From the NCBI RefSeq assembly GCF_001005295.1, contig NZ_LBMK01000003.1, positions 326,831 through 390,830 of the forward strand: a stretch of DNA of 64,000 nucleotides, written 5' to 3'. This stretch comes from Streptomyces yangpuensis. GTDB taxonomy: Bacteria > Actinomycetota > Actinomycetes > Streptomycetales > Streptomycetaceae. Numbering within the stretch: position 1 is the first letter of the stretch; each line of letters begins with the position of its first letter. Made by a program: the position numbers and the translations under genes. This document shows positions 1 to 8,151 of the stretch, piece after piece. Below the pieces are notes generated by a model that was given only the letters and a program-made list of their open reading frames with translations, was not told the DNA's origin and made no database searches.

Positions 1-564
1 CTGAACTTCGCCGCCGTGTGGCAGGCCCCGGTGGTCTTCCTCGTGCAGAACAACGGCTTCGCGATCTCCGTCCCGCTCGCCAAGCAGACCGCCGCCCCGA
101 CGCTGGCCCACAAGGCCGTCGGCTACGGCATGCCGGGCCGGCTGGTCGACGGCAACGACATCGCGGCGATGCACGAGGTGCTGGCCGAGGCGGTCCGGCG
201 GGCCCGGGCCGGCGGCGGACCGACCCTGATCGAGGCCGTCACGTACCGCATGGAGGCGCACACGAACGCCGACGACGCGACGCGTTACCGCGGTGACGCC
301 GAGGTCGAGGCGTGGAAGGCACACGACCCGATCGACCTGCTGGAGCGGGAGCTGACCGCGCGCGGGATCCTCGACGAGGCGGGCATCACGGCCGCGCGCG
401 ACGAGGCCGAGGCGATGGCGGCGTCCCTGCGCGACGGGATGAACGCGGATCCGGCGGTGGACCCGATGGACCTGTTCGCGCATGTCTACGCGGAGCAGAC
501 CGACCGCCTGCGCGAGCAGGCGGCCATGCTCCGTGCCGAGCTGGAAGCCGAGGACCAGACGTGA
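1..564 (+). CDS. bkdA: 2-oxoacid dehydrogenase E1 alpha subunit, 5' truncated by window edge
   Basis: C-terminal half of a thiamine-diphosphate-dependent E1 alpha subunit, open from the first base of the window. It retains the QNNGFAIS segment, the VDGNDIAAM motif and the HTNADDATRYR loop that borders the active site in this family. It is the first gene of an E1alpha-E1beta-E2 operon and ends in a 4-nt GTGA overlap with the next gene, which implies translational coupling. Together the subunits oxidatively decarboxylate a 2-oxoacid, most likely the branched-chain acids from Val, Leu and Ile, feeding acyl-CoA starters to fatty-acid synthesis. Branched-chain versus pyruvate specificity cannot be settled from sequence alone. 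A paralogue of the whole set lies at 17913-21551. The truncation is an artefact of the window, not a pseudogene. Confidence 0.9.
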   Translation: MNFAAVWQAPVVFLVQNNGFAISVPLAKQTAAPTLAHKAVGYGMPGRLVDGNDIAAMHEVLAEAVRRARAGGGPTLIEAVTYRMEAHTNADDATRYRGDAEVEAWKAHDPIDLLERELTARGILDEAGITAARDEAEAMAASLRDGMNADPAVDPMDLFAHVYAEQTDRLREQAAMLRAELEAEDQT

Positions 565-1580
565 CGACGGTGGCGGCGAAGTCCGCGAAGACGGGGGCCA
601 AGCCCGCGACGATGGCGCAGGCCCTGACGCGGGCGATGCGCGACGCGATGGCCGAGGACCCGACGGTCCACGTGATGGGCGAGGACGTCGGCACGCTCGG
701 CGGCGTCTTCCGGATCACGGACGGCCTCGCGAAGGAGTTCGGCGAGGACCGCTGCACGGACACCCCCCTCGCGGAGGCCGGGATCCTCGGCGCGGCGGTC
801 GGCATGGCCATGTACGGGCTGCGGCCCGTGGTGGAGATGCAGTTCGACGCCTTCGCCTACCCGGCCTTCGAGCAGCTGATCTCGCACGTGGCGAAGATGC
901 GCAACCGCACCCGCGGTGCGATGCCGCTGCCGATCACCATCCGTGTGCCCTACGGCGGCGGGATCGGCGGTGTGGAGCACCACTGCGACTCCTCCGAGGC
1001 GTACTACGTGGCGACGCCCGGCCTGACCGTGGTCACCCCGGCGACCGTCGAGGACGCCTACGGGCTGCTGCGCGCGTCGATCGCGAGCGACGACCCGGTG
1101 GTCTTCCTGGAGCCGAAACGGCTGTACTGGTCGAAGGCCGACTGGTCGCCGCAGGCGCCGGCGGCCGTCCCGGGCATCGGGAAGGCGCTGGTCCGGCGGA
1201 CGGGCACGAGCGCGACCCTGATCACCTACGGGCCCTCGCTTCCGGTGTGCCTGGAGGCGGCCGAGGCGGCCCGCGAGGAGGGCTGGGACCTGGAGGTCGT
1301 GGACCTGCGCTCCCTGGTCCCCTTCGACGAGGAAACGGTCGTGGCGTCCGTCCGCCGCACCGGGCGCGCGGTGGTGGTCCACGAGGCCGGCGGCTTCGGC
1401 GGACCGGGTGCGGAGATCGCCGCCCGCGTCACGGAGCGGTGCTTCCACCACCTCCAGGCCCCGGTGCTGCGGGTGACGGGCTTCGACATCCCGTACCCGC
1501 CGCCGATGCTGGAGAAGTACCACCTGCCCGGTGTCGAGCGGATCCTGGACGCCGTGGCCCGCCTGCAGTGGGAGAACTGA
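561..1580 (+). CDS. bkdB: 2-oxoacid dehydrogenase E1 beta subunit
   Basis: A 339-residue transketolase-like E1 beta subunit. The GTG at 561 overlaps the stop of E1 alpha and begins VTTVAAKSAKTG, followed by the conserved GEDVGTLGGVFRITDGL block. YGGGIGGVEHHCDSSEAYY is the family's cofactor and interface loop, and the C-terminal transketolase domain ends with PGVERILDAV. It pairs with E1 alpha to form the decarboxylating component. The stop codon overlaps the ATG of E2 by one base (TGATG). Reading frames extending upstream of 561 lie inside E1 alpha and were not used. Confidence 0.92.
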   Translation: MTTVAAKSAKTGAKPATMAQALTRAMRDAMAEDPTVHVMGEDVGTLGGVFRITDGLAKEFGEDRCTDTPLAEAGILGAAVGMAMYGLRPVVEMQFDAFAYPAFEQLISHVAKMRNRTRGAMPLPITIRVPYGGGIGGVEHHCDSSEAYYVATPGLTVVTPATVEDAYGLLRASIASDDPVVFLEPKRLYWSKADWSPQAPAAVPGIGKALVRRTGTSATLITYGPSLPVCLEAAEAAREEGWDLEVVDLRSLVPFDEETVVASVRRTGRAVVVHEAGGFGGPGAEIAARVTERCFHHLQAPVLRVTGFDIPYPPPMLEKYHLPGVERILDAVARLQWEN

Positions 1581-2920
1581 TGCCGCAGGTCATGGAATTC
1601 AAGCTGCCGGACCTCGGTGAGGGCCTGACCGAGGCCGAGATCGTGCGGTGGCTGGTGGCGGTGGGCGACGTCGTCGCCATCGACCAGCCGGTCGTCGAGG
1701 TCGAGACGGCCAAGGCGATGGTGGAGGTGCCCTGTCCGTACGGCGGCGTGGTCACCGCCCGGTTCGGCGAGGAGGGCGAGGAGTTGCCGGTCGGCGCCCC
1801 GCTGATCACCGTCGCGGTGGGCGTGCAGTCGGTTCCGGAGGCCGGGACGGCCGCGGAGGACGAGGCCGAGGGCTCCGGCAACGCGCCCCGGCCCCTGATC
1901 GGTTACGGCTCGGACCACTCGCGCCCGGCGCGTCGGCGACGGGTGCGACCCGTCACCGCCGCGGTGTCGGCGCCCGTCGCGGCCCCGGTCGTCGCCCCGG
2001 CTCAGGTCGCCGTGGCCCCGGTGGCGCCGGCCGCTGCGGCTCCGGCCGGTCCGGTGCCCGTCATCTCACCGCTGGTGCGCAAGCTGGCCAAGGACGGCGG
2101 CGTGGACCTGCGTGCCCTGCACGGTTCCGGCCCGGAGGGCCTGATCCTGCGGGCCGACGTCGAGGCGGCCCTGGCCGCGCTGACGGCGCCCGCCCCGGCC
2201 CCGGCCGCAGCCCCGGCGGCGGTGGCGGCGCAGGGCGAGCGGATCCCGCTCAAGGGGCTGCGCGGTGCGGTCGCCGAGAAGCTGTCGCGCAGCCGCCGGG
2301 AGATCCCGGACGCGACCTGCTGGGTCGACGCCGACGCCACCGAGCTGATGGCGGCCCGGGCCGCGATGAACGCGGTCGGCGGGCCCAAGATCTCGGTGCT
2401 CGCGCTGCTGGCGCGGATCTGCACGGCCGCGCTGGCCAAGTACCCCGAGCTGAACTCCACCGTGGACCTCGCGGCCAAGGAGATCGTCCGGCTCCCGTCG
2501 GTGCACCTGGGCTTCGCCGCGCAGACCGAGCGGGGCCTGGTGGTCCCGGTGGTCCGGGACGCGCAGGGCCGCAACCCGGAGTCCCTGTCGGCGGAGTTCG
2601 CGCGGCTGACCGAGCTCGCCCGCGCGGGCAAGCTGGCCCCGGCCGACCTGACGGGCGGCACCTTCACCCTGAACAACTACGGGGTGTTCGGCGTCGACGG
2701 CTCCACGCCGATCATCAACCACCCGGAGGCGGCGATGCTGGGTGTGGGCCGGATCATCGACAAGCCGTGGGTGCACCAGGGGCAGCTGGCGGTCCGGAAG
2801 GTGGTCCAGCTGTCGCTGACCTTCGACCACCGGGTCTGCGACGGCGGTACGGCGGGCGGCTTCCTCCGCCACGTCGCGGACTGCGTGGAATCCCCGGCGG
2901 TCCTGCTGCGCAGCCTGTAG
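1580..2920 (+). CDS. bkdC: dihydrolipoamide acyltransferase (E2)
   Basis: A 446-residue E2 acyltransferase. Residues 1-80 form a single lipoyl domain with the lipoylation lysine K45 in ETAKA. An Ala/Pro-rich linker, a peripheral-subunit-binding domain (SPLVRKLAKDGGVDL) and a C-terminal catalytic domain with the HRVCDGG active-site motif follow. E2 is the core of the multienzyme complex and passes the acyl group to CoA. No E3 (dihydrolipoamide dehydrogenase) gene is visible here, so E3 is presumably shared and encoded elsewhere. It is the third gene of a tightly coupled operon and is somewhat shorter than its paralogue at 20112-21551. Confidence 0.92.
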   Translation: MPQVMEFKLPDLGEGLTEAEIVRWLVAVGDVVAIDQPVVEVETAKAMVEVPCPYGGVVTARFGEEGEELPVGAPLITVAVGVQSVPEAGTAAEDEAEGSGNAPRPLIGYGSDHSRPARRRRVRPVTAAVSAPVAAPVVAPAQVAVAPVAPAAAAPAGPVPVISPLVRKLAKDGGVDLRALHGSGPEGLILRADVEAALAALTAPAPAPAAAPAAVAAQGERIPLKGLRGAVAEKLSRSRREIPDATCWVDADATELMAARAAMNAVGGPKISVLALLARICTAALAKYPELNSTVDLAAKEIVRLPSVHLGFAAQTERGLVVPVVRDAQGRNPESLSAEFARLTELARAGKLAPADLTGGTFTLNNYGVFGVDGSTPIINHPEAAMLGVGRIIDKPWVHQGQLAVRKVVQLSLTFDHRVCDGGTAGGFLRHVADCVESPAVLLRSL

Positions 2921-2988
2921 CGGTGCGGTGCGGGGCAGGGCGGGACCGCTGTGCGGACCTTCTCCCCGCCCCGCCCGTCCGCCCGCGC

Positions 2989-3966
2989 TCACACCGTGAG
3001 CAGCAGTTTGCCCACGTGGGTGCCGGCTTCCATGACCCGGTGGGCCTCGGCGGCCTGCGCCATAGGGAACGCCGCGTGCACCACCGGCCGGACCCGGCCC
3101 GCGGCCACCAGCGGCCACACGTGCTCCCGTACGGCGGCGACGATCGCGGCCTTCTCCTCCAGCGGCCGGGCCCGCAGTGAGGTGGCGGTGATCGCCGCCC
3201 GCTTCGCCAGCAGCGCACCGAGGTTCAGCTCGGCCTTCACCCCGCCCTGGAGGCCGATCACCGCGAGCCGGCCGTTCACGGCCAGGGCGTCCACGTTCCG
3301 GGCGAGGTACTTGGCGCCCATGATGTCCAGGATCACGTCGGCCCCGGCCCCGCCCGTCGCCGCCCGCAACTCGGCCACGAAGTCCTGCTCGCGGTAGTCG
3401 ATGAGGATGTCCGCGCCCAGCTCCTTGCAGCGGGCCAGCTTCTCCGGGCCGCCTGCCGTCACGGCGACCGTCGCGCCGACCGCCTTGCCGAGCTGGATCG
3501 CCATCGTCCCGATGCCGCTGGACCCGCCGTGCACCAGCAGGGTCTCGCCGGGGCGCAGCCCGGCCACCATGAACACGTTGGACCACACCGTCGTGACGAC
3601 CTCGGGCAGTGCGGCCGCCGTCACCAGGTCCACCCCTGCCGGGACGGGCAGCAGCTGCCCGGCCGGCACGGCCACCCGCTCCGCGTAGCCGCCGCCGGCG
3701 AGCAGGGCGCACACCTCGTCGCCCACCGACCAGCCGGCCACCCCCGCCCCGAGGGCGGCGATCCGCCCCGAGCACTCCAGGCCCGGATACCGCGAGGCGC
3801 CGGGCGGCGGATCGTAGAAGCCCTGCCGCTGGAGCACGTCGGCGCGGTTCACGGCGCTCGCCGCGACCTCGACGAGGACCTCGCCCTCGCCGGGCACCGG
3901 ATCGGGAACGTCGGCCCGGACCAGGGCCTCGGGGCCGCCGGGCTGCTCGATGGTGATCGCATGCAT
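2989..3966 (-). CDS. NAD(P)H:quinone oxidoreductase, PIG3-like zinc-independent MDR family
   Basis: A 325-residue medium-chain dehydrogenase/reductase. The N-terminal GroES-like domain begins MHAITIEQPGG, and the Rossmann domain carries GGSSGIGTMAIQ for NADPH. No catalytic or structural zinc ligands are obvious, as expected for the PIG3/quinone-oxidoreductase branch. The likely role is one- or two-electron reduction of quinones in the cytosol. The start at 3966 was chosen because the conserved N-terminus begins there; the frame stays open far upstream only as a shadow of the K+ channel gene. It faces the E2 gene tail to tail, with 68 bases between. Confidence 0.87.
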   Translation of the reverse strand: MHAITIEQPGGPEALVRADVPDPVPGEGEVLVEVAASAVNRADVLQRQGFYDPPPGASRYPGLECSGRIAALGAGVAGWSVGDEVCALLAGGGYAERVAVPAGQLLPVPAGVDLVTAAALPEVVTTVWSNVFMVAGLRPGETLLVHGGSSGIGTMAIQLGKAVGATVAVTAGGPEKLARCKELGADILIDYREQDFVAELRAATGGAGADVILDIMGAKYLARNVDALAVNGRLAVIGLQGGVKAELNLGALLAKRAAITATSLRARPLEEKAAIVAAVREHVWPLVAAGRVRPVVHAAFPMAQAAEAHRVMEAGTHVGKLLLTV

Positions 3967-3992
3967 GGCCCGGAGGCTACGCCACGGCGCGG

Positions 3993-5093
3993 CTACTCGG
4001 CAGGACCCAGCGTCGTCCTCGGGGCGGTCGGCGGTACCGCCCGCACGATGGAGATAAGACGGTCCGTCAGCTGCAGGGGGCTCGCGTGCGGGTCGTCGTA
4101 CGGGAGCAGCCGGTGCCCTCGCAGCACGTTGACCACCAGGTCGTCGGCCTCGCGCACCGACTTGCCCACCTCGGCCTTGCGGACGGGCCGTTCGATGAGG
4201 TCCAGGCCGCTGCCCTGCTGGATCAGGTCTTCCATGACCGTGCCCGCGCTCGGGCTGAGCACCGACAGGCCCAGCAGGCGGCCGGCCGCGCTCGCGCTCG
4301 TGATGACCGCGTCCGCGCCGGACTGGCGCAGCAGGGGGGCGTTCTCCTCCTCGCGCACCGCGGCGACGATCTTCGCCCCGCGGTTGAGCTGCCGGGCCGT
4401 CAGGGTGACCAGTACCGCCGTGTCGTCGCGCTGCGTGGCGATGACGACCTGACGGGCCTTCTGGAGCTCGGCACGGAGCAGGACGTCGGAGCGGGTGGCG
4501 TCGCCGACCACGCCGGTGAAGCCCTCGGCGTTGGCCATGTCGATGACCTTGGCGCTGGGGTCGACGACCACGACCTGTTCCTTGGAGAGGCCGGTGGCCA
4601 GCAGCGTCTGAAGGGCCGAGCGGCCCTTCGTGCCGAAGCCGACGACGACCGTGTGCTCGCGCAAGTTCTTCCTCCAGCGCTTCAGCCGCCACTCTTCCCT
4701 CGTCCGTTCTGTCAGGACTTCGAGGGTGGTACCGACGAGGATGATCAGGAACAGCACGCGCAGCGGCGTGATCACCAGGATGTTGATCAGCCGTGCGCTG
4801 TCGCTGTACGGGACGATGTCGCCGTAGCCGGTCGTCGACAGGCTCACCGTGGCGTAGTAGAAGCAGTCGAGGAGATCGACCGTCTCGTTGGCGTTGTCGT
4901 GGTAGCCGTCGCGGTCCAGCCACACGATGAAGACCGTGAGGAAGAGCACGAACAACGCCATCAGGAGACGCTTGGCGACCTGTCGCAGCGGGTGCTCGAC
5001 GATCCGCTTGGGCAGCTTGATGCGCCGGGAGACGAGCTTCTCGTCCGCCCCGCGTGCCATGGCGTCCTGTCCGGGCAGTTTCACGTGAAACAT
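3993..5093 (-). CDS. potassium channel with cytoplasmic TrkA-N (RCK) domain
   Basis: A 366-residue two-helix potassium channel subunit. TM1 is about residues 42-59, the selectivity filter TTGYGD is at about 87-92, and TM2 is at about 102-124. From about 148 a Rossmann RCK domain (VVVGFGTKGRSA) and a TrkA-C-like tail follow, resembling MthK. It should form a tetramer in the membrane gated by a nucleotide or ion. The start at 5093 (MFHVKLPG) is preferred; an in-frame ATG at 5108 is possible. With the 5093 start, the gene overlaps the end of moeA by 13 bases, and that overlap contains a parS site whose bases encode FHVK. Confidence 0.88.
   Translation of the reverse strand: MFHVKLPGQDAMARGADEKLVSRRIKLPKRIVEHPLRQVAKRLLMALFVLFLTVFIVWLDRDGYHDNANETVDLLDCFYYATVSLSTTGYGDIVPYSDSARLINILVITPLRVLFLIILVGTTLEVLTERTREEWRLKRWRKNLREHTVVVGFGTKGRSALQTLLATGLSKEQVVVVDPSAKVIDMANAEGFTGVVGDATRSDVLLRAELQKARQVVIATQRDDTAVLVTLTARQLNRGAKIVAAVREEENAPLLRQSGADAVITSASAAGRLLGLSVLSPSAGTVMEDLIQQGSGLDLIERPVRKAEVGKSVREADDLVVNVLRGHRLLPYDDPHASPLQLTDRLISIVRAVPPTAPRTTLGPAE
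5078..5091. promoter_or_regulatory. parS: parS, perfect ParB-binding site
   Basis: The sequence GTTTCACGTGAAAC is a perfect 14-bp palindrome identical to the ParB site consensus of Streptomyces and Bacillus. It lies across the moeA stop codon and the first codons of the K+ channel gene, so both reading frames are constrained by it. In Streptomyces, parS sites cluster around oriC and are loaded by ParB for chromosome organisation and segregation; occupancy here is inferred. Confidence 0.85.
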
Positions 5094-6376
5094 CCTCCCG
5101 AGGCCCACGGCAGATCGAGGACCTCGAGTTCCTGTCCGGACCGGGCGCCCTTGGGCGGTACGACGGCCAGCGCGTCCGCCGCCGCCACCCCGCGCAGCAT
5201 CGCGGGGCCGTGGTAGCGCAGCGGCACGGCGTGTTCGTCGTCGAGGCGGACCGGGACCAGCCGGGTGTCGAACGGGTGGCCCGGGACGTCGCCCTGCACG
5301 GGCGCGGTGTAGCGCGGGCGCGGGCGTCGTCCGGCAAGGGCGCGCAGCAGCGGCTCGGCGAGGGTCAGCAGCCCCGAGACGGCCGCGAGGGGGTTGCCGG
5401 GGAGCCCGACCACGTGCCGTCCGTCCGCCGCGTCACCGATCCGTGCCAGCAGCATCGGGTGTCCGGGCCGGACCGCCACCCCGTCGACGAGGAGCCGGGC
5501 GCCGGCCTTCTCCAGTACGGGGTGGACGTGGTCGACGGGTCCGGAGGCGGTGCCGCCGGTGGTGACCAGGACATCGGCGGTGGAGGTGGTGACGGCCTCC
5601 AGCAGGGCGGCCGCGCCGGCCGGGTCGTCACCCAGCGTCCGGGTGGCGGTGACCTCGGCGCCCAGGCGCGTGAGCCAGGGCGCCAGCATGGGGCTGAGGG
5701 CGTCGCGGATCAGTCCGTCGTGCGGGCGGCCCTCGGTGAGCAGCTCGTCGCCGAGCACCAGGATCTCCACGCGCGGGCGGGGCCGGGTGGTCAGCTCGTC
5801 GTAGCCGGCGGCCGCGGCGAGCCCGAGCACGGCGGGGGTGACCAGGGAACCGGCGGGCAGCAGCAGGTCGCCCGCGCGGCACTCCTGGCCGCGCGGGCGG
5901 ATGTCCTGGCCGGTGGCGACGGGCCGGTCGGCGAAGAGCTGCCCGCCCGCCTCCCGGCAGTGCTCGCTGCGGATGACGGCGGTGGTGTCGGCGGGGATCC
6001 GGGCGCCGGTGGCGATCCGTACGGCCTCGCCGTCGGCGATCGGCTCCGGGCGGCCGGAGCCGGCCAGGACGCCGCCCTCGCGGACGTGCCACGGCCCGGG
6101 GCCGGCCACGGCCCAGCCGTCCATGGCGGAGGTGTCAAAGGACGGCAGGTCGGTCAGCGCCTCCAGGGAGGCCGTCAGGACCTCGCCGAGCGCGTCCGAG
6201 AGGGGCACGTCATGGGTACGGGCCCGCACGCCGGCGCCCGCCCGGGCGGCGATGTCGCGGGCGCGCGGCCAGGCGACGGCCCGGTGGCCGCCGGTGTCGC
6301 CGCCGCTCCCGGGGGTACGGCTGACCAGGGCAAGGGCCTCTTCGAGGGCTTGCTCGGCGGAGTTCGTGGGGGTCAT
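5081..6376 (-). CDS. moeA: molybdopterin molybdenumtransferase MoeA
   Basis: A 431-residue MoeA, which inserts molybdate into adenylated molybdopterin to finish molybdenum cofactor. The N-terminal MoeA domain carries FDTSAMDGWAV and IATGARIP. The central MoaB/Mog-like domain has VTTGGTASGPVDHVH, and the C-terminal beta domain follows. The start ATG at 6376 overlaps the mobA stop by four bases (ATGA). The last codons and stop lie in the parS palindrome and overlap the K+ channel gene start. Function is secure by motif; why it shares an operon with an ion channel is unclear. Confidence 0.92.
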   Translation of the reverse strand: MTPTNSAEQALEEALALVSRTPGSGGDTGGHRAVAWPRARDIAARAGAGVRARTHDVPLSDALGEVLTASLEALTDLPSFDTSAMDGWAVAGPGPWHVREGGVLAGSGRPEPIADGEAVRIATGARIPADTTAVIRSEHCREAGGQLFADRPVATGQDIRPRGQECRAGDLLLPAGSLVTPAVLGLAAAAGYDELTTRPRPRVEILVLGDELLTEGRPHDGLIRDALSPMLAPWLTRLGAEVTATRTLGDDPAGAAALLEAVTTSTADVLVTTGGTASGPVDHVHPVLEKAGARLLVDGVAVRPGHPMLLARIGDAADGRHVVGLPGNPLAAVSGLLTLAEPLLRALAGRRPRPRYTAPVQGDVPGHPFDTRLVPVRLDDEHAVPLRYHGPAMLRGVAAADALAVVPPKGARSGQELEVLDLPWASGGCFT

Positions 6377-7254
6377 CCCGAGCCGTTCTCTTCGGCGGCC
6401 GCATCGGCCTCGGCCTCGGCGGCCCAGCGCAGCGCCAGGCCGGCGGCCTTGCGGGAGGCCTCCGCCACGGCCTGGGCCGGGTCGGCGCCGGTGGCGGCGG
6501 CGTGGGCGGCCGCGTAGCCGACCAGGAAGGTGGTCAGCGGTGCGGCGGGCCGGGCCACGCCGTGGGCGGCGTCCCGGGCGAGGTCGAGCAGGGTCTTGGT
6601 GTCGACGGCGAGGTCGATGCCGAGCTCGTTCTTGACGGCGGTGATCCATTGGTCCAGCACGGTTCCATGCTCTCTGATACGGGCGCGGGCGGCGGCCAGA
6701 TCGTCCCAGGTGTCGCAGTCGAAGGAGGCGAGCGGCCCGGTCGCGACGGTGGTCAGCTCCAGTTCGGTGGTGAGTGCGCGCAGCGGCAGCCCGGTGAGGC
6801 TGCCGTGTTCGGTGGCGAGCAGCGCGATCTCCCTGCGCAGGGGTTCGGCCCGGTAGGCGGCGACCAGCGGCTGGTCCCGGCCGTCGGGGTCCCGCAGCAT
6901 CGCACCGTCGGTGCGGTGCGCGTCGGGCGCGGCCAGCAGGGTCCGTACGGTGTCCCGGTCCAGGAACGGCAGGTCCGCGGAGAGTACGAGGACCAGCCCC
7001 GCGGTGGTCGCGCGCAGTCCGGCGTCCAGAGCGGCCACGGGGCCGCCGCCGGGCGGGTCCTCGCGCGTCCATCGGACGGGGCGCGCGGTGGCCCGTCGGC
7101 CGCCGACCACGACGGTGCGCAGGGCGTCCGGGCAGGCGTCGAGGACGCGGTCGAGGAGGGCCCGCCCGCCGACGCTCAGCGCGGGCTTGTCCACGCCGCC
7201 GAGGCGGCGCGCGGCGCCGCCGGCCAGCACGATCGCGTCGTAGCTCATGCCCAT
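6373..7254 (-). CDS. mobA: molybdenum cofactor guanylyltransferase-like protein fused to DUF6457
   Basis: A protein of about 293 residues. The N-terminal nucleotidyltransferase domain begins AIVLAGGAARRLGGVDKPAL, the nucleotide-binding loop of MobA. DLPFLD is the acceptor and metal site. After about residue 200 a separate helical domain begins (WITAVKNELGIDL...), matching what is usually called DUF6457. It would transfer GMP (or CMP) to molybdopterin. Two starts six bases apart (7254 and 7248) are equally plausible. It is the first gene of the mobA-moeA-channel operon. The fusion is common in actinobacteria. Confidence 0.87.
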   Translation of the reverse strand: MGMSYDAIVLAGGAARRLGGVDKPALSVGGRALLDRVLDACPDALRTVVVGGRRATARPVRWTREDPPGGGPVAALDAGLRATTAGLVLVLSADLPFLDRDTVRTLLAAPDAHRTDGAMLRDPDGRDQPLVAAYRAEPLRREIALLATEHGSLTGLPLRALTTELELTTVATGPLASFDCDTWDDLAAARARIREHGTVLDQWITAVKNELGIDLAVDTKTLLDLARDAAHGVARPAAPLTTFLVGYAAAHAAATGADPAQAVAEASRKAAGLALRWAAEAEADAAAEENGSG

Positions 7255-7461
7255 GAGTATGCGCGGACCATGTCCCCGGCGGGGAGCCGCACTTACCCGT
7301 TGCTTATCCGCCGGGCCCGGCGGCACCGCTGGAGCTTCGCCCCGCACCCCGCGCCTCAATCGCCGGCGGGGCTGGTTCGGTGCGGCGGGGCCGGACTTGA
7401 TGCGGCGGGGCCGGGGTGGGGGCCGGCCGGAAAGGTGGTGGGTGCCGGCCGGAAAGATGTG

Positions 7462-7499
7462 CGGGTCCGGCCGCGCTCTCGGTGCGCGGGCCGGACCCG
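7462..7499 (-). terminator. hairpin downstream of bpa
   Basis: CGGGTCCGGCC at 7462-7472 pairs with GGCCGGACCCG at 7489-7499, and GCGC repeats extend the stem inward. It lies just past the bpa stop on the minus strand. No U tract is present, as is usual in this GC range. Confidence 0.6.
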
Positions 7500-7522
7500 G
7501 TTGTTCTGCGGGCCGCCGGAGG

Positions 7523-8062
7523 CTAGAGGTAGGGGCCGGAGCGGACCGGGCCGTGGCTGCCGTCCTCGTCGTCGTCGTGCGGACCGCCGGGCGGGAGGGC
7601 GCGGCGCATCTGCTCCAACTGGGCCCGCGCGGCCATCTGCTGCGCGAACAGAGCGGTCTGGATGCCGTGGAAGAGGCCCTCCAGCCAGCCGACCAACTGT
7701 GCCTGTGCGATGCGCAGTTCGGCCTCGGAGGGGATGGCCTCCTCGGTGAACGGGAGGGACAGGCGCTCCAGTTCCTCCACGAGCTCCGGGGCCAGGCCGT
7801 CCTCCAGCTCCTTCACGGAAGCAGCGTGGATGTCCTTGAGCCTGACGCGGCTCGCCTCGTCGAGGGGCGCGGCGCGTACCTCTTCCAGGAGTTGCTTGAT
7901 CATGCTGCCGATCCGCATGACCTTGGCGGGCTGTTCGACCATTTCCGTCACCGGGACCTCGCGCGACTCGTCATCGGCGTCGCCGACCGCCGTCCCGTCC
8001 TGTCCCACGATCAGGACGTGCGGGGGACTGTCCTGCGACCGTTCACTCCTCGGCATCTCCAT
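7523..8062 (-). CDS. bpa: bacterial proteasome activator Bpa (DUF2587)
   Basis: A 179-residue helical protein of the Bpa/PafE family, an ATP-independent ring that opens the actinobacterial 20S proteasome gate. The conserved core VMRIGSMIKQLLEEVRAAPLD and LVGWLEGLFHGIQ are visible. The protein ends in RSGPYL; the family's HbYX-like tail (GQYL in M. tuberculosis) docks into the proteasome alpha ring, so GPYL is the expected activating tail. ATG 8062 was chosen; a GTG at 8080 would add six residues. It is a single-gene unit between two hairpins. Confidence 0.9.
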   Translation of the reverse strand: MEMPRSERSQDSPPHVLIVGQDGTAVGDADDESREVPVTEMVEQPAKVMRIGSMIKQLLEEVRAAPLDEASRVRLKDIHAASVKELEDGLAPELVEELERLSLPFTEEAIPSEAELRIAQAQLVGWLEGLFHGIQTALFAQQMAARAQLEQMRRALPPGGPHDDDEDGSHGPVRSGPYL

Positions 8063-8099
8063 GCCGTCATTCTCTCGCACACCTTCGTTCTCACTCGGT

Positions 8100-8139
8100 G
8101 TGCCCCCGTACAGCCGTGATCCACCCTGTACGGGGGCAC
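8100..8139 (-). terminator. hairpin downstream of the FtsX-like permease
   Basis: GTGCCCCCGTACAG at 8100-8113 is perfectly complementary to CTGTACGGGGGCAC at 8126-8139 (14 bp, 12-nt loop). It lies just past the permease stop and before bpa. Confidence 0.8.
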
Positions 8140-8151
8140 CATCCCCGGTCC

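Noticed and set aside
1..564. E1 alpha as a truncated pseudogene.
   Set aside because: The frame is open from base 1 and conserved throughout; truncation is due to the window edge.
7400..7460. Repeated GCCGGCCGGAAAG units as a possible mobile element end.
   Set aside because: Only two short direct copies occur with no inverted ends or transposase; more likely simple GC-rich repeat near a terminator.
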